Below are positions 24,991 through 31,268 of a DNA stretch of 31,855 nt, in pieces. This DNA comes from Pseudomonadota bacterium (GTDB lineage Bacteria > Myxococcota > Polyangia > Polyangiales > Polyangiaceae): positions 1-31,855 of the forward strand of contig JAEZYO010000413.1 of the NCBI GenBank assembly GCA_023419055.1. Reading direction: 5' to 3'. The notes beneath the pieces were generated by a model. The model made no database searches, had not been told where the DNA came from, and was given only the letters and a program-made list of their open reading frames with translations. The position numbers and the translations under genes were made by a program. Within the stretch, counting starts at the first letter, position 1. Each line of letters begins with the position of its first letter.

Positions 24991-24996
24991 GGAGAC

Positions 24997-27900
24997 ATGC
25001 CCCCCGTCGAGAGTCGCTTCGGCCAGATAGGTCCCTACCAGCTCGAACGCGCGATCGCTCGCACCGCGCACGCGCTCCTCTACCAGGCGCGGGACGTGCG
25101 CACCGGTCAGGAAGCGGCGGTGAAGGTCGCGCTGCCTACCCTGGACCGCGCCGTGTTTCGGCAGGAGAAGTCGCTGCTCGCGCGGCTCAAACACCCGAAC
25201 ATCGTGTCCATCCTCGACAGCGGGACGGCCATGGGGGACGGCTCGCTCTGGTACGCGATGGAGTTCGTGCGCGGGGGGACGCTGTCGGAGTTTTCGAAAT
25301 CCGGCGGACCCAAGCCGGCGCCTGGCGTGAAGCGCCGGGTCGACGGCGCGTATCTCGAGCGCGTCGAGTTCTTGACCGAGAAGATCTGCGGCGCGCTCGC
25401 TCACTTGCACATCCAGGGGCTGGTCCACGGCGACGTGAAGCCCGACAACGTGCTGATCCGCGAAGACGGCACGCCGGTGCTGATCGATTTCGGCGCCGCG
25501 ACCGAGTTCGCCGCGACGGGCCGCGATCGCTTCAAGGTCGACGCGCACATCACCGGCACCGCCGCGTACATGGCGCCGGAGCAGATCCGGGGCGATTTCG
25601 TGGACGCGCGGGTCGATCTCTACGCGCTCGGCTGCGTCTTGTTCGAGCTCGTCTGCGGCCGGCCTCCCTTCGTCGGTTCGCGCCAGGAGTGCATCGCGCA
25701 ACACCTCGGCAGCGCCGCGCCGTCGGTGCAGGAGTTCGCCGAGGGCGTGCCGGATCACCTCGCCGAGCTCATCGAGCGCCTGCTCCAGAAGCGCCCCAAA
25801 CAGCGCGTCGGCTACGCCGACGACGTGGTGCCGCTCTTGCGCTCCTCGCAGGCGGAGGCGAGCCTCTCGGGTCTTCCGTACCTACATCGCAGCGATTTCT
25901 ACGGCCAAGCCGAGGCCCTCGCCGTGGTGGAGCGAGCGTTCCAGAGCCTCGAGGACGCCCCCGCTCGCCTGATCTTGGTCTCCGGCGAGAGCGGCATGGG
26001 GAAGACCCGCTTTCTGCTCGAGGCCTCGCAGCTCGCGCAGCGGCAAGGCCTGAACCTGCTCACCGCCGAGTGCCGCGAGCTCCTCTCCTCGTCGGATCGC
26101 CCGAACGCGGCGGTGGACGCGGGCCCGCTGCACCCCTTCGAGCGAGTGCTCGAGGATTGGGCCGATCTCTCGATGCACCAGCTGTCGCACCCGGACGCGA
26201 GCGACCCGGTGGCGGCGCTCGCTCCGTTGTTTCCCGTCGTGGCGCAGGTCTTCGGCGTGAACGCGGACGGCGCGGAGACGTCGACGAACGAAGCGTTTCG
26301 TCTCCGGACGGCGATGCTCCACGTGCTGCGCCGCCTCCTCGCCCAGGGGCCGACGGTGCTCGCGATCGACGACCTGCACTGGGCCGATCCGCTGAGCCTC
26401 GGCGTGCTGCGCGAGCTGCTCGGAGACGCAGCGCTCTCCTTGCCCTTGGTTTGCGTCTGCACCGTGCGTCGCGAGCACCAGGAGCAGGTGCTCGCGAAGC
26501 TCGGTCACGAGGAGTCCGGGTCGTCTCCCCGCGTTCGCACCATCGAGCTCGAGCTCCTCTCGCGCGGTCAAACGGCGGAGGTAGTGAGCGACCTCCTGGG
26601 CGTCGAGGCGCCCGATCACACCATCGTGGACGCGGTGTTCCGCGTCTCGGAAGGTCAGCCCTTCATGGTGGGCGAGATCCTTCGCAGCGCGATCGCCAAG
26701 GACGTCGTGGTGCGCAATGAGTCGGGCGCCTGGGGCGTCAAGCGCACGAACGAAGAGGTGCTCCGCGCGCTCGAGCTCGAGATACCGCGCTCGCTCGAGA
26801 GCCTGATCGCTCAACGCTGCGCGGACTTGAGCCCGCTAGCGAACAGCGTGCTGCGCGTCGCGTCCGCGCTCGGGCGGGACTTTCGTCAAGACGTGGTGAG
26901 CCGCATCACGTCCGACCTCTCCGGGCACGATCAGACGGAGATCTTGCTAGGCCTCGAGGAGCTGGTTCGGCGACAGGTGCTGGTGAAGAGCGAATCGACG
27001 AAGTATCGCTTCGTTCACGATCGGCTGCGCGAGCTGCCCTACCTGGCGCTCACGGATACGGAGCGGCGGCGCATTCACCTGCACGCCGCGGCCACGCTCG
27101 AAGCGATGGGCGCGGGGGTCAATCCGCCCATGGAGGCCACGAGCGCGGGGCTCCATTGGTCGCGCGTGGGCGTGCACGATCGCGCCGCCGCTTGCTTCGG
27201 CCGCGCCGCGGACGCGGCGCGCGTCGCCTTCGCGCACGAGCAGGCGGGCGCAATGTATCAAGCCGCGCTGCGCGAGCTCGACGCCACGGAAGACCCGCCG
27301 GCGCCGCTCCGGAGCCGCTTGTGGGAGGGCCTCGGTGACGTGCAGCTGCGCGTGGGCGACAACGAGAACGCCGAGCACGCGTTCCGCGCAGCGATAGAAG
27401 CGTTCCCGGAGCAGAGCGTCTCGCGGCGCGCAGAGCTGATGCAGAAGGTGGCGCGCACGCTGCAAAATCGCTTCCTCGCGCAAGCCGCGCTCGAGACGCT
27501 GCGGGGTGCCGAGGCCGTGCTCGAGGGCGCGCCCGGTCACCGTGAGCTCTGCGCGAGCATCCACATCGATCGCGCGTGGATCCACTACTGGCACGGCGAG
27601 GTGGCCGAGATGGAGACCGCGCTCGCCAAGGTGCCGGAGAAGGTCGAGCAGACCTTCGGACCGGAGCTTCAGACGCGCTACTTCGAGGTGCTGACGCTCT
27701 CCGGCTTCCGCCGCGAGAAGTATCGCGTCAGCGCGCAGACGGTCGACGCGGCGCGGCGAGCGCTTTCGGCCGCGCGGCTCACGCGCGACTCGCAGGCGCT
27801 CATGACGTCGCAGTGGATGCTGGGTCTCGCCCTGCTGTTCGCGGGCGACCTACAGGGCGGGGAGGTCGCCTTGACCCAGGCCGCGGAGCTCGCCTCGAAG

Positions 27901-28389
27901 CGGGGAGACGCGAAGCACGAGCGCGGTGCGCGGGCGTACCTCGCGCTCGTGTACCGGCTGCGGGGTGACGTCCAGACCGTGCGCGACCGCTGTGAAGCCT
28001 TGCTCGCGACGGCTCCGAGCGGTCTGCTCGCGGTGTGGACGGCGCTCTCCGACGCGAACCTGGGTTGGACCAGCCTGCGGCTCGGCCAGTTCGAGGAGGC
28101 GCGTGCCCACCTCGACAAGGCCCGCGCGTTCTGGAGGTCGATGCCGTCTCCGTACCCCCTCCAGTGGACGGGGCTCTTGCCGTACCTCGAGCTTCAACTC
28201 CGCCAGGGGGAAGCCGAGTGGGTGGACACGGCGCGTCAACTCCTCGAAGAGGGGTTGCACCCGCTGCCCGACCCCATCGCGTCGGCGCTGAACGAGGCCC
28301 TGCGCTGCGAAGCCGCAAAAGATACGGAACTGGCGCTCGGGTGCGCCTGGAAGGCAGTCGACCTCTCGCGGAGCCGCGGGCTCGCCTGA
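24997..28389 (+). CDS. PknK-like Ser/Thr kinase-AAA ATPase-TPR signalling protein
   Basis: The product is 1130 residues. The N-terminal protein kinase domain (about 13-285) has AAVKVA (Lys43), the catalytic loop VHGDVKPDNVL (His144, Asp146, Lys148, Asn151), DFGAA (164) and YMAPEQ (191). HGD replaces HRD, so it does not need activation-loop phosphorylation of the RD type. An AAA/NACHT-like ATPase follows: Walker A GESGMGKT (330-337) and Walker B VLAIDDLHWAD (454-464). The last 500 residues are helical repeats (TPR-like: AFRAAIEAFPEQS, ALETLRGAEAVLEG). No membrane span is visible. It resembles PknK-type kinases, which control regulators by signal-dependent phosphorylation, and is probably the sensor of this locus. 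Confidence 0.9.
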   Translation: MPPVESRFGQIGPYQLERAIARTAHALLYQARDVRTGQEAAVKVALPTLDRAVFRQEKSLLARLKHPNIVSILDSGTAMGDGSLWYAMEFVRGGTLSEFSKSGGPKPAPGVKRRVDGAYLERVEFLTEKICGALAHLHIQGLVHGDVKPDNVLIREDGTPVLIDFGAATEFAATGRDRFKVDAHITGTAAYMAPEQIRGDFVDARVDLYALGCVLFELVCGRPPFVGSRQECIAQHLGSAAPSVQEFAEGVPDHLAELIERLLQKRPKQRVGYADDVVPLLRSSQAEASLSGLPYLHRSDFYGQAEALAVVERAFQSLEDAPARLILVSGESGMGKTRFLLEASQLAQRQGLNLLTAECRELLSSSDRPNAAVDAGPLHPFERVLEDWADLSMHQLSHPDASDPVAALAPLFPVVAQVFGVNADGAETSTNEAFRLRTAMLHVLRRLLAQGPTVLAIDDLHWADPLSLGVLRELLGDAALSLPLVCVCTVRREHQEQVLAKLGHEESGSSPRVRTIELELLSRGQTAEVVSDLLGVEAPDHTIVDAVFRVSEGQPFMVGEILRSAIAKDVVVRNESGAWGVKRTNEEVLRALELEIPRSLESLIAQRCADLSPLANSVLRVASALGRDFRQDVVSRITSDLSGHDQTEILLGLEELVRRQVLVKSESTKYRFVHDRLRELPYLALTDTERRRIHLHAAATLEAMGAGVNPPMEATSAGLHWSRVGVHDRAAACFGRAADAARVAFAHEQAGAMYQAALRELDATEDPPAPLRSRLWEGLGDVQLRVGDNENAEHAFRAAIEAFPEQSVSRRAELMQKVARTLQNRFLAQAALETLRGAEAVLEGAPGHRELCASIHIDRAWIHYWHGEVAEMETALAKVPEKVEQTFGPELQTRYFEVLTLSGFRREKYRVSAQTVDAARRALSAARLTRDSQALMTSQWMLGLALLFAGDLQGGEVALTQAAELASKRGDAKHERGARAYLALVYRLRGDVQTVRDRCEALLATAPSGLLAVWTALSDANLGWTSLRLGQFEEARAHLDKARAFWRSMPSPYPLQWTGLLPYLELQLRQGEAEWVDTARQLLEEGLHPLPDPIASALNEALRCEAAKDTELALGCAWKAVDLSRSRGLA

Positions 28390-28404
28390 GCGAGAACCCG
28401 CAAG

Positions 28405-28448
28405 CTTGCGTCTCCGGCTGACGCGGCTGCGTCGTCGGCTGACGCAAG
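28405..28448 (+). terminator. Nested stem-loop after the YcaO/TfuA/kinase run; possible terminator or activator site
   Basis: CTTGCGTC (28405-28412) pairs perfectly with GACGCAAG (28441-28448). Inside lies a second perfect hairpin, GACGC (28420-28424) with GCGTC (28429-28433) around a GGCT loop. It begins 16 nt after the kinase stop codon. A T-rich stretch (ACTTTATT) follows only after about 20 nt, so it is not a textbook terminator. The same four GACGC/GCGTC elements could be an upstream activator site for the sigma-54 promoters just downstream. Confidence 0.5.
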
Positions 28449-28462
28449 GCATCGCTGCCATA

Positions 28463-28477
28463 GGCACTTTATTGGCA
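28463..28477 (+). promoter_or_regulatory. Candidate sigma-54 promoter (upstream copy)
   Basis: GGCACTTTATTGGCA has GG and GC exactly 10 nt apart (28463-28464 and 28475-28476), as at -24 and -12. GGCAC matches the -24 consensus; at -12, TGGC replaces TTGC. A start near 28488 would leave a normal leader of about 46 nt before the Fis-like gene. Confidence 0.55.
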
Positions 28478-28497
28478 AAACCGCGCCAGAACGCCGC

Positions 28498-28512
28498 GGC
28501 ACGCGAGTTGCA
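28498..28512 (+). promoter_or_regulatory. Candidate sigma-54 promoter (downstream copy)
   Basis: GGCACGCGAGTTGCA matches the sigma-54 consensus TGGCACG-N4-TTGCW at every fixed base except the first T, which is C here. GG and GC are 10 nt apart (28498-28499 and 28510-28511). A start near 28523 gives a very short leader to the ATG at 28534. Confidence 0.65.
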
Positions 28513-28533
28513 AATTGGTGCGCGGAGACCGTG

Positions 28534-28821
28534 ATGACCATACCGCGCGACACCATGTACGTCCCGCCGGCAGCTTCTGATGAGATGGAGTTGCTCAGGC
28601 GGGTGATCTCTCAGGCGGTGGGGCGGCAGCCGATGCAGGACTTTCAGAGTCAGGTGCGGCGCACGATGCTCGAACAAGCCTTGATTCGAGCGAACGGTAA
28701 CCTGTCACGTGCCGCGAAGATGCTCGGCATCACTCGCCAGGGGGTTCAGCAGATGGTGAGTCGCTACAAGCTCGACGGCTGGCTGCGGGAGCTACGACAG
28801 GCCGAAGTAACGACTCGTTGA
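28534..28821 (+). CDS. Stand-alone Fis-type HTH DNA-binding protein
   Basis: The product is 95 residues from the ATG at 28534 (GGAG upstream; a GTG at 28531 is the alternative). The C-terminal half is a Fis-family HTH as found at the end of sigma-54 activators: MLEQALIRANGNLSRAAKML, then GITRQGVQQMVSRYKLDGWL. The N-terminal 40 residues (VPPAASDEMELLRRVISQAV) may dimerise. Such a protein would bind DNA as a dimer and could act as an enhancer-binding partner. Two sigma-54-like promoter motifs lie just before it, and the sigma-54 activator of the same locus lacks a standard Fis HTH, so this protein may supply or modulate DNA recognition. Confidence 0.87.
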   Translation: MTIPRDTMYVPPAASDEMELLRRVISQAVGRQPMQDFQSQVRRTMLEQALIRANGNLSRAAKMLGITRQGVQQMVSRYKLDGWLRELRQAEVTTR

Positions 28822-28914
28822 TCCGAGGTATCCGCTCGGAGGGAGGCGCGGGGGGCGCGGCGTAGGGGGGGCGCCGGCGGGGTTCTGGGTTCCGAACTTG
28901 GAACGAGGACGAAA

Positions 28915-29700
28915 ATGCAGATTTCGATTGTGAATCTGACGAGGACGGAGTCGGACGAGAAGGTCGCGCGCGTGATTCGCGCGATCAACCGCCAGATCCG
29001 CGAGGACTTCGAACCGTATTGGAAGCGCAGCGCCACGCTGCGCCTGGCAGGCATCGGCGGTAATTCGAGCTCCGCGCGCTCGCAAGACGTGCGCGGTGAC
29101 GCCGTCATCTACCTCTGGGGGGGCCTGGCGGACGTGCCCGACGCGCTCTCGCTCCACGCCGAGATCAACTTCGGGCTCTCGCACGGCTTCGTCTTCACGA
29201 AGATCTCCGAGAAGCTCGGGGAGGAGTGGAGCGTCACGCTCTCGCACGAAGCGCTCGAGCTCATCGGCGACGCGAACACCAACGTGCTCGCTGCCGGCCC
29301 CCACCCGGACGATCCCGCCAAGCTGGTGTTCCACTGGTACGAGCTCTGCGACGCGGTGCAGGACGAGTCGTACGAGATCGACGGCGTTCCGGTCTCGAAC
29401 TTCGTGATGCCGCTCTACTTCGCGCTCGGCGAGCAGGCGGGCTCGAAGAACGACTTCTTGAGCACGCGCCACGGCGGCAAGACGCTGCGCTCCTTCGGAG
29501 TGAACCCGGGTTCGTACGTCGGCTTCTACGATCCGCGCTCGGGCAACGAGGAGACCTTCGCGATGCGCGGCGACGACCGAGCGCGCGAGCGCTTCGAGAT
29601 CAAGCAGAGCATCGATCGGCGCCTCCTGCGCGCGCAGCGCCACAGCCGAGCCTCGGAGCGGTTGCGATCGCTCTCGGCCAAGGAGTGGTGCCTGCCATGA
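28915..29700 (+). CDS. Protein with zincin-like SHEALE motif, possible metallopeptidase
   Basis: The product is 261 residues. The ATG at 28915 has GAGG 6 nt upstream. The central part reads ISEKLGEEWSVTLSHEALEL (ends about 116), with His111 and Glu112 in an HExxE arrangement. FHWYELCDAVQDESYEIDGV (about 139-158) and SNFVMPLYF follow. I recall similar HEVLE / YEVCDPV pairs in uncharacterised actinobacterial and phage proteins, where His and Glu are placed as in zinc peptidases. The classical HExxH is not present, so catalysis is a guess. There is no signal peptide. It lies 93 bp after the Fis-like gene in a G-rich leader and could process a product of the locus. Confidence 0.75.
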   Translation: MQISIVNLTRTESDEKVARVIRAINRQIREDFEPYWKRSATLRLAGIGGNSSSARSQDVRGDAVIYLWGGLADVPDALSLHAEINFGLSHGFVFTKISEKLGEEWSVTLSHEALELIGDANTNVLAAGPHPDDPAKLVFHWYELCDAVQDESYEIDGVPVSNFVMPLYFALGEQAGSKNDFLSTRHGGKTLRSFGVNPGSYVGFYDPRSGNEETFAMRGDDRARERFEIKQSIDRRLLRAQRHSRASERLRSLSAKEWCLP

Positions 29701-29740
29701 ATCGAGATTTCCACGGGGTAACGCCGAGAGGACGAGCGTC

Positions 29741-30532
29741 ATGATGCAAGGTTTGATGCTCGGCGAGAGCCGAGACGACGAGATCGTGTCGAGACCGAGA
29801 GCCACCACCCAGGCAGGAGCGGAGGTGGATTGGGGCTCTTTTTGGAAGCGCATCGCGGCCGGCAAGCTGCGCGTCGTCGAGAGCCTCTGCTCCGAGTCGC
29901 ACTGCACGCTCGTGCTGGAGGAGATGCTCGACGCCGACGCGACTCCGCTCTCCGCGGCCGATACGCGCGTCCTGGAGCGCATCCTGGTGGGCGAGTCGCA
30001 GAAGGCGATCGCGCTCGACTGGCACAGCGCCACCTCGACCATCGCCACCAAGGCCATTCGCTGCTTCCGCTCCTTCGGCCTGGTCTGCAGCAGCAGCACC
30101 GTCCCGACGGCGCTCGTCATGCTCGTTCACGTGAGCCTCGGACGGGTCCCGTCGTTGAACGGCGAAGTCACCACGTCGCACGACGGGCGCATTTCCATCA
30201 GCATCCGGAGACCGGATCGCGATCTGGACGGGTTCTTCAGCGCCGCGGAACGGCAAATGATCGCGTTCTTGATCGAAGGCATCACGCAGCGCGAGATGGC
30301 GGAGCGCCGCAACACTTCGCCGCGGACGATCGCGAACCAGGTAGGCAGTGCCTACGTCAAGCTGCGCGTCTCGGGGCGCATCGCGATGATCGGCTTCTTG
30401 CTGGAAAAGGGGGCTCGCCTGCGCGATGTCCCGCGACATCGGCGGCCCAGCGGCACGCTCAAGCGTCCCCGCCTTCCCACGCCCGGTGGGCCGCTTCCCG
30501 TGCCCGGAGAGCGCGCGCGCCAAGCTCGCTGA
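29741..30532 (+). CDS. Regulator with two LuxR-type HTH regions
   Basis: The product is 263 residues. The ATG at 29741 has GAGAGGA 8 nt upstream. A C-terminal GerE/LuxR HTH spans about 167-213 (FFSAAERQMIAFLIEGITQR, EMAERRNTSPRTIANQVG). A second, similar region spans about 70-113 (PLSAADTRVLERILVGESQK, AIALDWHSATSTIATKAI), so the protein has two HTH-like units rather than a receiver or ligand domain plus one HTH. It would bind DNA, perhaps two sites at once. The tail (about 225-263) is Pro/Arg-rich and overlaps the end of the convergent PadR-like gene by 74 bp. It is probably the output regulator of the YcaO/TfuA locus and a plausible kinase target. Confidence 0.8.
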   Translation: MMQGLMLGESRDDEIVSRPRATTQAGAEVDWGSFWKRIAAGKLRVVESLCSESHCTLVLEEMLDADATPLSAADTRVLERILVGESQKAIALDWHSATSTIATKAIRCFRSFGLVCSSSTVPTALVMLVHVSLGRVPSLNGEVTTSHDGRISISIRRPDRDLDGFFSAAERQMIAFLIEGITQREMAERRNTSPRTIANQVGSAYVKLRVSGRIAMIGFLLEKGARLRDVPRHRRPSGTLKRPRLPTPGGPLPVPGERARQAR

Positions 30533-30764
30533 TCTCATAAAGTCGACGAGCGATCCCCACGTAGTCATCGGAGCTCTCGTCATCACGAGCCGTCACGAGA
30601 CCCTTCCGAAGCAACCGTTCGAGCTGAACGTAAATTCCCGCGCGTTTGAGCTTCCCGCCGCTCGCCTTCACCAGCGCGAGGCCGTAAAGGGCGCCTCGCT
30701 CGGCGAGCAGTCGCAGGATCGTCGCCTCCGGGGTGCTCGGCCAGATCAGCTCCTCGTCGCTCAT
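30459..30764 (-). CDS. PadR-family winged-helix regulator
   Basis: The product is 101 residues. ATILRLLAERGALYGLALVK, ASGGKLKRAGIYVQLERLLR and KGLVTARDDE fit the PadR winged helix (LLAERGALYGYEL, LYPALxRLExxGLV), followed by YEISELGARALRAREA, as in the PadR dimer-start region. The long C-terminal dimer helix is short, as in PadR-s1 proteins. The 3' end overlaps the convergent LuxR-type gene by 74 bp. A perfect inverted repeat lies 33 bp upstream of its start, consistent with autorepression. The ligand is unknown. Confidence 0.78.
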   Translation of the reverse strand: MSDEELIWPSTPEATILRLLAERGALYGLALVKASGGKLKRAGIYVQLERLLRKGLVTARDDESSDDYVGIARRLYEISELGARALRAREAAHRAWEGGDA

Positions 30765-30796
30765 CGGGGCCGCGCATGGTGCCGGAGACCGAATAG

Positions 30797-30812
30797 CTGA
30801 TCAAACGATCAG
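30797..30812. promoter_or_regulatory. Inverted repeat upstream of the PadR-like gene, likely operator
   Basis: CTGATCAAACGATCAG is a perfect 6-bp inverted repeat with a 4-nt spacer in a locally AT-richer stretch; a further TGATC follows directly. Its place 33 bp before the PadR-like start codon, in the gap shared with the divergent gene at 30897, fits an operator. PadR sites are often inverted repeats of this kind. Confidence 0.5.
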
Positions 30813-30896
30813 TGATCTGCCCGGTAAGACCCAACGAATTCCAGCAGTTATGAACACTTTTTGCGTCGCGGAGCAGGTCGATCGAAGGGGCAGCTC

Positions 30897-31205
30897 GTGA
30901 CATCCCATCCCCTTCCGACGCGATCCGTTCACGAGCTCATCGCCCTCGTCCGCTCCCTGTACTTCGCCTGGTCGGAGGACGGCGTCGCCGCCGAACGGCT
31001 CGACGCCCTGGTCGAAATCGGCCGAGATCTGCGCGCCGCTCTCGAGCTCGCCGAGCGCACCCTCCCCGGCTCTTCCGGCCATCGAGCCGCGTGGGACCGC
31101 GCCGAGCGCTCCACCGCGCGACTGTGTGAAATGATCGACCTTCCGGAGCGCGGACCTGCGCTCTTCCGCGAAGCGGCAGGCCGGCGCTTCAGCGCGGAAA
31201 AGTAG
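30897..31205 (+). CDS. Small uncharacterised protein divergent from the PadR-like gene
   Basis: The product is 102 residues from the GTG at 30897, which has AAGGGG 6-7 nt upstream. An upstream TTG at 30861 has none. It is Leu/Ala/Arg/Glu-rich and probably all-helical (VHELIALVRSLYFAWSEDGV, ALVEIGRDLRAALELAERTL). There is no signal peptide, membrane span or Cys cluster apart from one Cys. I do not recognise a family. Its promoter shares the region containing the PadR-like inverted repeat, so it may be under that regulator. Confidence 0.65.
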   Translation: MTSHPLPTRSVHELIALVRSLYFAWSEDGVAAERLDALVEIGRDLRAALELAERTLPGSSGHRAAWDRAERSTARLCEMIDLPERGPALFREAAGRRFSAEK

Positions 31206-31268
31206 CGGCTTTTTCGCGCATTGCGGCCGGGGCGGCCACCGGCTCTAGGTGACCTCTCCGGAGCATCC

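Noticed and set aside
25882..26814. Long minus-strand frame inside the kinase gene
   Set aside because: Antisense to strongly recognisable kinase/ATPase sequence; typical GC-driven shadow.
28855..28880. G-runs before the zincin-like gene as a G-quadruplex regulator
   Set aside because: The runs are irregular and expected at this GC content. Nothing in the sequence separates them from background.
29697..29744. A 15-codon frame linking two genes with stop/start overlaps at both ends
   Set aside because: Too short, with no ribosome site of its own and no Cys or Gly-rich core. It is probably chance, although it could act in translational coupling.
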